From NCBI GenBank assembly GCA_023512835.1, contig CM042091.1:44792284-44856283 (forward strand): a DNA stretch of 64,000 nt. The letters are read 5' to 3'. Below, piece after piece: positions 34,092 through 47,650 of this stretch. Both the position numbers and the translations under genes were made by a program. Within the stretch, counting starts at the first letter, position 1; each line of letters begins with the position of its first letter. The notes beneath the pieces were generated by a model. It saw only the letters and a list, made by a program, of their open reading frames with translations, did no database searches and was not told the origin of the DNA. This stretch comes from Taxillus chinensis (taxonomy: Eukaryota; Streptophyta; Magnoliopsida; Santalales; Loranthaceae).

Positions 34092-37000
34092 ATGGCAATG
34101 AGGGTCTCCTCCCATCCTTGCCCCTTCAGGCCTTCTCACCCTTCCTGCTCCTGGTTGCTGGATCGCTCTTGTTGTGTCTTGCCGCCTATGAGTCTTTCTC
34201 GGGGTCGTTCCTTCCAGCTCCTCAGCAGAGCCCTCAACAGGTTCTTCTTCCCCAATTATGTGCCATTCATTCATGGTTTTTTTTTTGTTTCTTAATGCTG
34301 CTATGCCGTCTTTGTAGTTTTATGGGTGTGTTTTTTTTATTATTTTTTTCATATTTTCTTAACTCAGCGCATAATTGATGGATATTGTTTGCTTTGTCAC
34401 TAGACTGGTTTTTGTGTACTTGTAGCCATTTTACAAATTAACCATATAAAACTGCTTATTCAATTTTAAGCAATCACATTAATATGGATGCATCAATGAT
34501 ATTTTGCAATCATAAGGAGTCAATTAAGTTCATTTTTATAATACACGAATACTGCTTCTAGTGGAATACATCTATTATTGATAAGACTACTGGGTTAGTT
34601 GTTTTTGTTATTTAGAATTTTGGATAACGTGACCCTTTTGTATTCTTTTGTCAGAGTTCAGTGTTTAGGATTTTCTATTTGCTTTACCTCACGGGAAATT
34701 TATTGTTTTTATATATCTGCAACCAATTGCAGGCGAGAAGTTTACACATTCCCAGGTGAGACTGCAACGTATGAAAGACATAGATCCGATGATTCATACT
34801 ACCAAAAACTCCCAAATTATACTGCTGGATGGGTGAAAAGGATCTATCTGGTACTCCTTTCTGAACTAGATTTAATTTTTTTTTAAAGAAAAGATGTGTC
34901 TAGGGGTTGCAGGTGGATCCATGCCAGTGATCCAATGTGATTTTTTGTTTTGTTTCCATGATCATTATTGAATACAATGTGACAATCTCCAAACACTTGA
35001 TGATTTAGTCTTACTTTTTTCCTCGTATTGTTTTAGAGAGATATTAACCCGCGCTATTTTGTGGAAGAGATACAACAAACCAGTCATATTGATGGACAAA
35101 CATTGAGCAGTAACAGCCGGAAGGAAGATTGGAAGAAATTGGCATTTCAGATTTACCAGAGATGTTCAAATTTCCGAAATGGGACAACACATTTAGCATT
35201 AAAGTCACGTAATGGAATGATGGAAGGTATGGTACCCTTTATGACCTTGTTATAATAATATGGTTTAAGCCGTATGTTCTGCTCTTTCATTGACTGTGGT
35301 CATTATTGAAGCCATGATAGCCTTTGATTTAAATTTCATTAGACATTATGAGAAAGTTCTATGAAAAAGTGTGGCCTTGAAGATGTAGTAAAGGGCCACT
35401 GCATTTTCAAAATTAGCAGCATTGCAGATTTACCAGAGTTGTTCAAATTTCCAATCTGGAAAAACACATTTGGCATTTAAGTCACTTAATGGAATGATGG
35501 AAGTTAAGGCGTCCTTCATGACCTTGTTGTAATAATATGGTTTAAGCTGTATGTTCCACTCTTTCGTTGACTGTGGTCATTGTTGTAGCCATGATAGCCT
35601 TTGATTTAAATTTCATTAGACATTATGAGAAAGTTATGAAAAAGTTTGGCCTTGGAGATGTAGTAAAGGGCCACTACATTTTCATAATTTGTGTTCTGCT
35701 GGTTGGTAGTCCATGTTGTTGACCGCGATGAAAGCCAGAATTTTTTTTCCTCAGGCTGGCAAAGCTGATACAAAATTGATATACCATCTTAATTTTTTTT
35801 TGAATGAATTGTGAACATAACAGTTGATTTTGTTTTTATCAAATTGATAGACATACATGGAGAGTGAATTTGAAATATGAAAAAACTTGAGTCTGTTCAA
35901 GAACAGAGGAGAAGACAGAATGATTACAAAATGGACAAAAAAAGCAGAAAAGGTGTTGGTAGAAAAATAGAAGAGAGGCATATAAAAAGGAGAGAAAAAT
36001 ATAGTGAAAAAGGAGCCATGGGAGAAGAAAACAAGGGAAAGAGATCCATTTTTGTTTTGTTTTTTCTTTTATTTGTGTTTTTTTAGTACCTGTGCATCTT
36101 TCAAGAGAATAAATGTGCATTTGGAAAATAAAAAACATTGACTTTGAGATATGAATTAATGCAGGGCATTAATAAAACAAAAAAATCATGTAAAATATAT
36201 AATATTTAGATTTATCTTGAAGTTTAGAAATGTACAACATATTAAAGTATGAAAAAAATCAAAAATATATTTATGCAGTAAACAATTATTTTCTAAAGTC
36301 CAAGGATAGTGACCATAGGGTGGTTTGTCCTTGCCTGTCAACACTCGTGTTTAAAGATCTATTGTCATTTAATGCACTTTTGGTAAATTTATTTTAGCTC
36401 ATTTCTTCTTTTTTTTATTTATTAATCATTAATTATTATTAATTTTTTACTATTCTTTGGTATATGACTTTTCTGCAAAGTAATATTTGGTAGACAGTAT
36501 TGATGGCTTAGCACAGGCGTACTATAGGAATAAAAATATTTAGCCCCAGCCATTGCGAGGAACATGTTCCTGTCATAATGGGGATATTTGAGCTGCATGA
36601 TGCCCCCTACATCCAACTTTGATAAGGCCTTTTTTGTTATATAGAAATAAGGCAAAATTAATTTAATATGGTCTGAATAGAATAGTTTATCATGTTCCAT
36701 TTTCTAGAGATGGTAGAGGATATTACTTGTAATTAACTGTCTCGATTTGAACAACCCAGCTTCTACCAATTCACAATGCGAGGTCAACAACAAGTTGGGC
36801 TTGGTTGGAGCTTTAAGTTCCATTCCACGTCCTCCAAAGGAAATAAATCTCCCTCCATTAGAAGAGCATACAAAGGACAGGTGTGAAACAGAATCTGCTA
36901 ATGGAAGAGAGGTTTTGGATACTGAATATACTTTTACAGCTGAAGTTATGGGGATTCGAGATAATCTTTGTCGCATCTATGATGATGTCCTTGTAGTTGA

Positions 37001-40000
37001 TAATATCTCACTCGCGAAGGAAATTGTAAGGATGCTTACAGAGGAGTACAGGGATTTTGTACATGCATGTGACACAGAGGCAAGTATCATCCACACATCG
37101 CAGGCATTTTCTTAATGTGATATAGCAGGCTAGTAGAACATATAATATAGGAGGTTAATCATTCTATGTTTTCATATAACTTTACATGTTATTAATTCTA
37201 GCCCCTACTTTTCTCATCAGTGTGTTTTCATACAGGTGGCCAAGATTGATGTGAAGCGGGAAACCCCTGTTGACCATGGGGAGATAATATGCTTCAGTAT
37301 TTATTCTGGACCAAAAGCAGATTTTGGAAATGGGAAATCTTGTATCTGGGTAGATGTTCTTGATGGTGGTGGTAGAAATATTTTGCTTGAATTTGCTCCG
37401 TTTTTTGAAGATCCATTGATCAAGAAGGTAATTTCATTCTTTTACTCAAGGTATAATTGCTGGTAGCATTGGGATTTTTAACTTTAAACTTTGAGTTTTA
37501 AGTTTAACTAAATTTAAATTGTTGTGATGCCTTTTAGCAAAGTGATTATCACATTTTAGGCTATAGGTCTCCTAACAACTGGATGAAAGTAAATCTTTGT
37601 TAGAAACTTAGGGCTCGTTTGATATGTGAGAATGAAATTGGAGGAAATAAAATCATTAAAGGAATGAGATAGATATGAGAATGGAATGAAATTTTTGATT
37701 ACCTTGTCTATGTTTGGTATACAAGACCAAGCAAGATAATGTATTAATAAAATTACTGAAATATTCTTGACTTCCACTCCTGGAACCAACTAGGAAGGCA
37801 GCCGCTGCAGCTTGTTCACGGGGAACAGAAAACCCTTCCACGGTCCCCCCCTTCCACAGCCACCGCAGCATGTTCACATCCCTGAATGAGTCATCCCCCC
37901 CTCACCCTTCTCCCAGATCTGATCCGACCTCAAATTCACATAAATCCTAGATTTGTGCGATCTCTCAACCGACATCTCCGGCCATGACGTCGTCTTCTTC
38001 GGCTGTACTTCCCGTCGCCACCGTCCAATCCCAATCCTTTGTCGCCGCTTCTTTGGCCCAAATCGCCGCAACCACCCTCGCCTACCTCCGTCGACCCTTC
38101 CAAGGTCCGCAACGGCCACACACAGCGCCGCCCTTGGTTGGAGCTGGATGACTGCAACGCCTTCTCCAATCGCAAGACCCTTGCCATCCTTGTCGTCGCC
38201 ACCGTTGTTGTGGTATTCCTCACCACCGTCGTTAATGGCCCTCCTTGGAGAAGGTTGACTTGATGAAGAGATCAATGGGGGGGGGGGGGGCAGTCTCATG
38301 ACCTACAACGACTTGTGCTTCGGCAGGGAGAGGGGAGAGGGGAGAGGGGGCGGGGAGGGGAGGCAGGGCGATGGGAAGAGAGAGGGAGAAAGGGGAGAGT
38401 GAGAGAAAAAAAATAAAATAAATAAGGATAAAAAAAGAAAAAAAAGGTTTCCTTATGCAAGGGAACCTTGAAACCGGGGGGTGGGTGGAATTAATTTCCC
38501 CCTATGTGGGGGTATAAGATTTCCACAGGAATTTTATTACCTTACATATTTTCATACCAAATGTAGGAAAGAAATATAATTTGATTTCTTTCCTTTCTTG
38601 CATACTAAATATGCACTTAGTGTTCTTATATAAATTCCAAACGTATGAATATGACAAATTTCAGCTTGTTTAAATGTAGTCTACAAACAATTTGCACAGA
38701 AAATATTAATGTATATTATGATAAAATAATATAACTACGCTTGTGGACTCCTAGTCAAAACGGGTCCTTTCCCATATGATAACTGAGAAATCATTACACG
38801 AGTTCCTTTTCATGTAGGGCTTATGTGCAAGGTTGAGAGATAGTTCAAGACAATGATGGGATAGTCTAATGTTTAGATAGTAAAAAGTCATTTTCATATA
38901 TTTTGAATTAAGTGTAAATAGAAATTTATGATAATATCACAATATTCAATAAAAATGAGAAAAAAAATTTATAAGAAAAAAAATACTATTTACAAAATGC
39001 AAGTGCAAATATAAATAACAAAAAATATAATTATATTGTTGCATAAGTATAAGTTCAAGCATAAACAATACAAAATATAACCATATTGTCATCAAAGCAT
39101 AATTTCAAACATAAATACACATACAACCATTTTGTCACCTAGGTACTTTTTTTTTTTAAATTCAAATTCATGATGTTAATTCCCTTGAATCTTCAAATAT
39201 AATGTCCTCATATTTTGATTTTCCATATTTATTGGATCATTGATTTCTATATACTCCCAAGTGACATCATTAGATTTGCATGGAGCTCGTATTTGATGGA
39301 GATGAAGATGTTCTGAGTTCAATGTTGATATTGATGTTCATTCACTATTAAAATTGATCGTTCATAAGTTGTGACTATCCCTGATTAAAAAAAGAAGAAT
39401 GCTACAACTTACAACAAATTAAGCAGGCCACACTTTTCAAAAATGGTATACATGTTCAGATGTTCAAATGTTCTGCACTCTTTAACAGGTTAGAGAAAAG
39501 AGATCACTACAAATTATTTTAGTCATAAGTAATTGTCAACATGCTTCTATATATGGCAGCAAAGGAAAGTGAAATAAAACAAATGTAACCATCATGATTA
39601 AAAATGATAGAGTGATATAGTGGGTTACTAGAGAGGCAACCATGGCTGATGGTACAAGGAGAGGGTGCGACGGTGGTAAGAGTATGCGAAGGAGAGAAAA
39701 ATATGACCTTTCTGGGAGCAACAGTTGTGGGAGTGCACAACAATTGTTGGGCTCTTTGTGTGATTAGCAATTTGGGGATTGAATTAAGGATAGAAGAGTA
39801 AAACGGGCTATTAGCTTGCATTTGTTTTCGGACCGGGCCACTTAAAATAAGGCCTAAATGGATTTGGTCTGAGGGCCATGATCCGTGCGGGCTGAGTTCG
39901 TGAGGACACGAGCCTGTTTGTGAGCTTCCCATCACCCGCTCTGCTCCTCCCTATCATCCCATAAATCTAGATTGTCAATTTCGCCAGCCTTGCCACAATC

Positions 40001-43000
40001 ACTGCCCAAAGCAACCTTGTGTTCCCTTGTCGTTGTAGCCTTGGGGTGGTGCCATTGGCCTGACCTCTAGGTGGCAGAGTAGACTTTCGACTGTTGATCT
40101 CATTCTCTATCCAGTTCCTCCCTAGGAAGATGATCAAGTTCACTTAAAGATTTAGGTCAGTGCAACACCACGACTTTGACACGATTGTGGCGGCGAGGCA
40201 GCAACAGTCCTGGCAGAGGAGCTTGTTGATGGTGGTGATAAGGTCGGCCTTGATCAGGTGCGCCACGGTCTTGTATCTATGTTGCTACTCTAACTTCCTT
40301 TGTCAAGCTATCTTCAAATCCGTTGACTAGAGAATAAAACACTGGATCTAGGATGAAGTCAACCATGGGAATGGTGTCCACCAACTCGTTTTCTGCACGA
40401 ATGTTCCTCTCCGGGTCGATGTCGTGCTTGAATAGTTGAGATGTGAGGATTTGTTGCCATCGATGTTGCTATCTGTTTTTGTCTCCGTGAGAGCAGCGAA
40501 TAGGATGCACCATTGTCCTTCATAGTCCATCTCTATAGCAATCACCATCGTTGACATAGGGTTCTTTGCCTAGAGAGAGTAGCAATGAGGGGTCAACTGT
40601 TGAGGTGTGAGATGTTGTTTCAAAAACCAATACACATGGGTGGCTATTGTTTTAAAAACCAATACACATTGGTGTCTTATTTTTTTTATTAGTTAAGGAT
40701 TCGTGGGTTGGCTGTCATGTGAATGTAATCAGCCTCAGTGGAGGGCCGATAAATGACTTAGGTTTTTTTTTACATGGACCAAAGGACTGGTAATGCGGGC
40801 TGTTCATGGGTTAGCCAGACCCGTATGTGGGCCAGGCCAAGCCAATTCATTTTTGATTAGTAAGAAACATGGGCCTAAATGGATCAGCCCATTTAGGACC
40901 GTCTCATAGCAGGTCAGGCCTGTCCGTTTTACACCCCTAATTAGGGATCCCCAAATGTTGTAGGAAGCTTTTTTTCCCTGTCATTTTGTTGAGGGTGGTC
41001 AGTGGTCTGTGTGTATATATATCTTTAAAAAACAAGAATTATCCATACTGTCAGACTGTCCATTTAGATGGCCAAAAACGGTTGTCTAGATGCCTTCAAC
41101 TGCTTAAAACAGCCAGCATTGGATGACAGTCTCTGTTTGGAGTCTTTGGACAGCCATCCAGACCATCTTTTAGAACACTACTTATGGGATCGCAATATAG
41201 TTCCAGGGCCTCTCTTTGATCAGGGGGCATCCATGTCTTTAAAATCTGTATTTTATTTTTCTAGATGTTTTTGAATTTTGTGTGCCTATTTTATGAAAAG
41301 TATGTGAGCTCTATTGGGGCCTATATTCAAGTGCCCGATTGTAGCTGCTTTCTTTTTAAATTGCGGTGGTGATGTCTGAATATCACCTTGCTTTTTGGCA
41401 GCATCCTCTTCTGTGTTCCTCTCTCAATCTCCTCTTCTTAGCTGTTGTATCTTGTCACCTACCCCAGGATGGTCTCTCTTCCTCATCCTATCTCTCCTCA
41501 TACCACTATTGATGTTTGGAATTTTGGAAAAGGGGGAAATTTGTTGTTGGCATGCTTAGAATGAAAGTTGGGATGGAGAGAGAGAGAAAGGAGGGGAAGA
41601 AATGGCATTGTTTTGGTGATCATATCACTGAGTTATTCCCTGCGACTAGATATGTTTGAGAAAGATTCCATACATCTAGATGTTGCTGATATGTAAGTAA
41701 GACTACTATGTTGACTGAATATGTGTCTCATACATATGATTATTTTGGTCCTGGTAGTCCATTGGAAAACTAAGTGAAACCCCAAACACACACACCTGTC
41801 GTATGAGGCTGATAATGATAGGCTAGAAGGCTTTCAGATTTGCCTTTTTGTTTTGTTTTTTGTGTTTTTAATATATTTATTGGTAAAAGCAGATATGAGT
41901 TTGTTAGAGATAGCAATCCATTGAAACAAGAATTGAAATATAGTTTTTTTGGATATTAATTTTGTATGTTGATCTATATGGCTGTGTTAACTGCAATTTA
42001 TTTGCTTTAATTACGTTTACATATGCAAGGCTATGACAATTTATGGTTCGGCCGTAACTTCTATAGGTTTGGCACAACTATAGCTTTGACAATCACGTGT
42101 TGGAGAACTATGGCATCAAACTTTCTGGTTTCCATGCCGACACAATGCATATGGCACGTCTGTGGAATTCTTCGAGAAGAATTGATGGTGGGTATTCTCT
42201 TGAAGCACTGACAAGTGATCCAAAAGTCATGTCAGAGCTTGATGGGAAGTCTTGCCTGCAAAAGGATTTGTTTGGTAAAGTATCAATGAAAACTGTATTT
42301 GGAAGGAAAAAGGTGAAGAAAAATGGATCCGAGGGGAAAATTATTTCAATTCCTCCTGTTGAAGCGCTTCAGAAGAAAGAGCGGGTACCATGGATTTGCT
42401 ATTCTGCCTTGGATTCAATTAGCTCACTGGAACTTTATGAGTGCTTAAAATTGAAATTATTAAAAAAAGCATGGTACGTTGAGGATGTGAAATATGGATC
42501 TATGTTTGAGTTTTATGAGAAATATTGGAGGCCGTTTGGGGAGCTTCTAGTGAAAATGGAAACAGAGGGAATTCTAGTTGATTGCAAATATCTCGCGGAG
42601 ATTGAGAAAGTGGCTAATGTAGAACAACAGGTAGCTGGTAATAGGTTTCGGACTTGGGCTTCAAAACATTGTCCAGATGCGAAGTACATGAATGTCAGAA
42701 GTGATGCACAGTTGCGCCAGCTCTTTTTTGGAAATACAGCTAACAGGTATGTAGTTTATACTTAATGAATACAATTTCATTTACAAATAGAACTTAATAT
42801 GACAATTTTAAGCCAATGAGTTAACCGCCTAAGTTACTTAATTTTTGTGTAATTTATGTAAACTATATATATACACACTTCTACATATAGGAAGAAAAAA
42901 ATACTAAATGAACCAAGTTGGCAAGTTGGTCCTAAGATCTAGGGGGTCGAAAGTGAAATTTAAATTAGGATTCTTATCTCCTACATATTCAAAGATAATA

Positions 43001-46000
43001 AAAATATTTGTATTTATATATTAAACTATTAATTATTATTATTATTATTTTACTAGAGCTAAAAATAAAAATAAATTTAAAAATATATATCATTGTTGAA
43101 ATTATAATTTTTTTTAAATAACAATGAAAAAGAGGTTACATAACATACTTGATAGATTTTATTGTCTTTATTACTTATAATTTTTTTTCTTTATCATTAA
43201 GTAAAACAAAATATTTGAGAAATTAATTTCATCTTCTCATGGAAGTTGTGGAATTTGAAAATTTAAAATAAAACATATATCTCTGAATCTGACTATGGAG
43301 GCTGCGGATCGGTTGGATGGGGGCTCTTATTTTGGATTAAGATTTGGGAATCCAAGGCACATGGCTTGCTTGTGTGGCCTTGAGGCTAGTCCTGTGAGTT
43401 GGTTCACAAATTTAATAAGTTGTAATATAGTTTGTTTAAGCTTCATGCATTTAAATAATCAGGATTTAACATGAGCTCGTTTATGTCTCATGAGACTTGT
43501 GAGTGAAGGCTCATTAATTCTCTTTTTTCGAGCCAAATAAGCAGTTCGGCTTGTTTGTAGCCCTACTAATTGTGTTTTGAGTACTTAGAATGATAACAAT
43601 AACAATTTTAAGACATGAAGTTACATTTTGTTATTATAGATTATGCGTGGAAATAACCCCAAAAAGAAATAAAGAAAAAATTTAGTAGGTCAAGGCTAGC
43701 CATTATCATAATTTATCTGCAGTTATGTTTAATTTTTTTTAATAAATATATACTCAAAATTTCAAATTAATGAAATCTCATTAATGCTATACTGTCGATT
43801 TGATTGTATATTTCAGTTGGGATGAATATTGCATTGAGGAATGGAGTATATTCATATATATATATATATATTAATGCAAAAGACAAATGTATGCAACACC
43901 TTAGAGGGCAGGCTTATGATGAATATATCTCACCTTTAGCAAGTGAGTTGCTTCGTTTTTGCATCCCATCTTAATCATTTGAAGTATTTAGGAGGCAAAA
44001 CTTCATCCATATAGATAACCTGATTTTGGGGCCAAACATTAATTTTATTGTTAATTAAATGTCATCAGGCAATTAAACTGACTATTTCTTTATCTGAAAA
44101 AATATGACTCAGATATAACCCTGATGCTATGATACCGGAGGAGAAGGAATTCAAAGTTCCCAACATCGACAATTTGATTGAAGAAGGGAAAAAGGCTCCC
44201 AAAAAATATCGCACAATTAAATTGCATAAGATTGTTGATAATATGCAAACAGAGGTCTACACTGAAAACGGGTGGCCTTCAATTGGTGGGGATGTCCTTA
44301 AGGCCTTTGCTGGGAATGTCTTTGAAGAATTTGATTTTACATCCAATGATCAAGATTTGCTGTCTGAGGATGGTGCTGATAATGGCGATATTTCCCAGAC
44401 ACAGCAATCAACTGATACTTTGAACATAGACCCCTCTGCTTATGGAACTGCTTATACTGCATTTGGAGAGGGGCAAGAAGGGAGTGAGGCTTGCCATGCG
44501 ATTGCTGCTTTATGTTACATCTGCTCTATTGACTCTTTAATATCCAACTTTATCATTCCTTTACAGGTGTGGCCCCAATATCATAGTTTCTTTTTGTTGT
44601 TGTTGTTTTTTATTTTATTTTATTAGTTTATTTTTAAATTTCCTGGAGGTTAATATAATATTTTCTTGCAGGATAATGATATCCTTATTGTGTTAATGAA
44701 TACCTTGGTTTGTAGTTTGTATTGATTGAAGGTACATTGTCAGTTGGGGGTGGATAATTAATGTCCTTTATTTGGTGCAACCGAGTTTTTTTTCCACTAT
44801 CAAAAAATTTTCATAAAAAAGCAGTTTTTATTGCTGGGGAGGGGGTGTTAAGTAACAAGAAAATGAAATATGGCTGCAATGGTTGTAGTTACTACTAGCT
44901 TGGTATTATATATAGGGTCATGCTAACGGGAGAAGCAGTCTAATATATGCAATTGTGATTACAGTCGAACCGTTCAATGAAACTGATTTGGACCATTAGA
45001 TCATGATTGAATGACCCTGATCGCAATTGTGTTTATTGCACTCTTTTTCTTTTTAGCATTTTCATCTACAATATATATATATATATATATATTATTTGGA
45101 ATTCATGATTTCATCCTTATTGGGCATATGCTCAGTGAATGTTCTACCTGGCCTTCTAGATTACTCAGTTTAGATTGTTCCAGCACTGAAATATTTTAAA
45201 GCTCTATTAAACTTACATTGCATGACCTAACATGACTCTTTTTTTTTGGTTCTTGCTTCATAATTGCACAGTGAATTATTGAATTTTCTAATGACACTGG
45301 CTCTTTATGGAACAGAGCGCTGATATATCAGGGAAGAATGGGCGCATTCATTGCTCACTAAATATCAACACAGAAACTGGTCGATTGTCAGCTAGGAGAC
45401 CAAGTTTGCAGGTTTGCATGATCTATATCATATGACTGCATGGTTTCAAATTTACAGCCAAAGAGCCATTTGTTTTCTTTTTTTGAGAAATTGGAGTATA
45501 CTCATGTGCACCTGTATAGCTTGAAAAACACCTCAGATGTCGTAAATTTCATAATTTCCTTAATTAAAGTTAGTCAGCATGACAAATGTCAGGAGGATGA
45601 ATTATTTTCAATCTAGTCACATCCATTAATGGGTAACACAGCTTCTTTCTCCAGCATGTGAACCAGGATTTACACAACTACCCTTCTGTGGCATGGGGGT
45701 TACCTTTGTCCGTGTTAGATTGCACTCTTGGCCATGACTAAGCTGATATTTCTTCATGCACTTTTGTGTATAGTGCAATAACAGTTACAAAAATTCTTTA
45801 CTCATTTTCCCCCCATGTTTCTAAGCATTTCAATTGTTGTTACTACAAAACAGAACCAGCCAGCTTTAGAGAAAGATCGCTATAAGATCCGCCGTGCATT
45901 TATTGCTGCCCCAGGAAATTCGCTGATCATAGCAGATTATGGGCAGGTAATTGAATTTAACATCAATCTGCGATAAGAAATTCCCAACTCGATTTTGAGT

Positions 46001-47206
46001 TCTGATTTGAGTGAAATTTCACATTACAGCTTGAACTTAGAATTCTCGCACATCTATCTAAGTGTAAGAGCATGCTAGATGCATTCAAAGCAGGAGGAGA
46101 TTTTCATTCTAGGACTGCGATGAATATGTATCCATACATTTGTGAAGCTATTGAGGAAAGACGAGTCCTTCTTGAGTGGCATCCCAACCCCGGTGAAGAT
46201 AAACCTCCAGTTCCTTTATTAAAGGTAAAACAGAATGTTGTTTCTATGAAATTTTCATAGTTATAGTTGTGAGTTGCATAAAGATAATTATTAGTAACCT
46301 GATGGTATCCCTTATCATGGTTTCTCTTTTAAATTTTAATGGCCTCTAACTATTCCACCAATTTTATCACGATATTTGTTTCAGGATGCTTTTGCTTCTG
46401 AAAGAAGGAAAGCTAAGATGCTTAACTTTTCCATTGCATATGGAAAAACTCCATCGGGGCTGGCACGGGATTGGAAGGTATACTGTTAGTGTGGAAGAGT
46501 GAGAAGGGCCTTACATAAAATGTAACCTATTAAATGGGGATGTTGCTTGTGTTCATCATCCTTTTGACAGGTTTCTGTACAAGAAGCAAGGAAAACAGTT
46601 GAGCTGTGGTACAAAGAGAGGCAAGAAGTTCTCAGTTGGCAGCAAGAACGCAAAAGAGATGCTATTCAAAAGAAATATGTTCGCACTTTGCTTGGTCGTT
46701 ATCGCTCATTTCCTTCAACGAATGAAGCGAGTTCTTCCATGAAGGGTCACATAGAACGTGCTGCCATAAATACACCAGTGCAGGTTTTTCCTTTCTGTTT
46801 ATGTTTATGAAAATATGTGGCAGCACTGCTCTCCCCCTCCATTAAATTCTGATATAGTAAAATAATGACAGGGTAGTGCAGCCGATGTTGCTATGTGTGC
46901 CATGATAGAAATATCAAGGAATGCCCGTCTAAAGGAGCTTGGATGGAGGTTGCTTCTGCAGGTTATTTTCATAGCCTCACGTGCTTTCTGTCTCACAATT
47001 TTTTACCGTGAATTGTAATTAGGAGTGAAATTTATGAAAAGCAGATCCATGATGAAGTTATACTGGAAGGACCAACTGAATCAGCTGAGGCGGCAAAGGC
47101 TATAGTTGTGGAGTGCATGACCAGGCCATTTGATGGCAAGAACATTCTGGAAGTTGAACTTCCCGTGGAAGCTAAGTGTGCACAGAACTGGTATGAAGGA
47201 AAGTAG
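34092..47206 (+). CDS. POLI: Organellar DNA polymerase I (POLIA/POLIB type), 14 exons
   Basis: Exons: 34092-34240, 34733-34850, 35037-35226, 36760-37079, 37236-37427, 42067-42746, 44113-44566, 45316-45411, 45854-45946, 46030-46224, 46385-46477, 46571-46783, 46872-46961, 47045-47206. All phases agree and give 1,014 residues, close to the family length. The N terminus is Ser/Arg-rich like a dual chloroplast/mitochondrial transit peptide. The 3'-5' exonuclease has DTE (257-259), NYSFD (327-331) and YSALD (435-439). The polymerase has motif A DYGQLELR (761-768), motif B R836-x3-K840...F844...YG849, and motif C HDE (963-965), all intact. The enzyme replicates and repairs plastid and mitochondrial DNA. 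All introns are GT-AG except the fourth (37080-37235), which has a GC donor. The fifth intron is 4,639 bp. I cannot say which paralogue (A or B) it is. Confidence 0.95.
35418..35690 (+). pseudogene. Decayed tandem copy of POLI exon 3 plus intron
   Basis: About 270 bp here repeat 35141-35414, the last 76 bp of exon 3 and the first part of the intron, with a shift of 277 bp. The copy keeps an acceptor-like TTGCAG at 35422-35427 and an open frame starting ATTTACCAG. Its donor GAAGGTATGG has become GAAGTTAAGG, so the duplicate exon cannot be spliced normally. The gene reads correctly without it. Confidence 0.85.
37611..38618. mobile_element. Pack-type TIR element in the fifth POLI intron
   Basis: The ends GGGCTCGTTTGATATGTGAG (left) and GTGCATATTTAGTATGCAAG (right, reverse-complemented) agree at 12 of 20 positions, and TTA lies on both sides. 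That fits a PIF/Harbinger-like element with a TTA target duplication. AT-rich subterminal parts enclose a GC-rich core (37790-38400) with captured coding-like sequence and a 14-G run at 38277-38290. There is no transposase. Confidence 0.55.
37984..38265 (+). pseudogene. Captured gene fragment, possibly PRA1-family
   Basis: Inside the Pack-type element, one frame from the ATG at 37984 reads SSSSAVLPVATVQSQS. After a frame change the sequence continues with RNGHTQRRPWLEL and a hydrophobic stretch. This order resembles the N terminus and first membrane segment of plant PRA1 (prenylated Rab acceptor) proteins. It is out of frame, lacks the rest of the domain and is in an intron, so it is not a functional gene. 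The family call is from memory and tentative. Confidence 0.4.
38619..42066. other. Rest of the fifth POLI intron: repeat-derived
   Basis: Contains a segment ending at about 40945 in AGGTCAGGCCTGTCCGTTTT...CCCCTAATTA, which reverse-complemented has the TTAGGGGTGTAAAACGG start common to plant repeats. It also holds GC-richer coding-like patches (39930-40560) without an intact frame. No host exon is missing here, because exons 5 and 6 join directly in frame and in the expected family order (K-VWHNYSFD). Confidence 0.45.
44905..45050. mobile_element. Short hairpin MITE-like insertion in a POLI intron
   Basis: GGGTCATGCTAAC near 44917 starts a segment containing TTTGGACCATTAGATCATGATT. GCAATTGTG occurs on both sides of its middle. 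The GTCATGCTA end and GGACCATTAGAT word are shared with the MITE at 52236-52480, suggesting one family. The right end is unclear. Confidence 0.35.
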
Positions 47207-47650
47207 ACAGCTTGAATCCATGACATGAGCATACATTTTAGGTCCAAAATTGAACCTTTTGACAACTTTCCTCTGTTTGTTGAGGATGGGGCTTGATGCT
47301 TTGGACTCAGCTTTTCCAAACCCATAACTTTATGGGACTGGCATTACATTCTGGATATGGAGCCCTTTGAGTTTGATGTTAGGTCTCATTTAGTGTAGGA
47401 AGGGATCACTGTTCCGTCTCCTTTTCAAGCGTTAGTGCGTCATCAAATATGACTGCAGCGAAGAAGAGTCTGGAAAAGGTCCCTTGTATGTAAGAATATT
47501 CTTACAGTTTTGTTAGGTACATTTGTTTCAAATCGTCGTGTTATTGTAAGTTAGACTAGAGAAGGAATTGGGTCGATGTAGAGAAGTTTGTTTCTGACCT
47601 GTTAACTACGTTTGAACTCAATTTTAACTTTGAAATTTTAGTGACCAGGG
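47207..47650 (+). other. Probable POLI 3' UTR
   Basis: Non-coding sequence directly after the stop. The poly(A) site is not identified. Confidence 0.5.

Noticed and set aside
39519..39935. 138-codon minus-strand frame in the POLI intron
   Set aside because: Mixed low-complexity sequence over a repeat segment, with no family resemblance.
41068..41274. 68-codon frame in the POLI intron
   Set aside because: No recognisable motif. Exons 5 and 6 of POLI join correctly without it.
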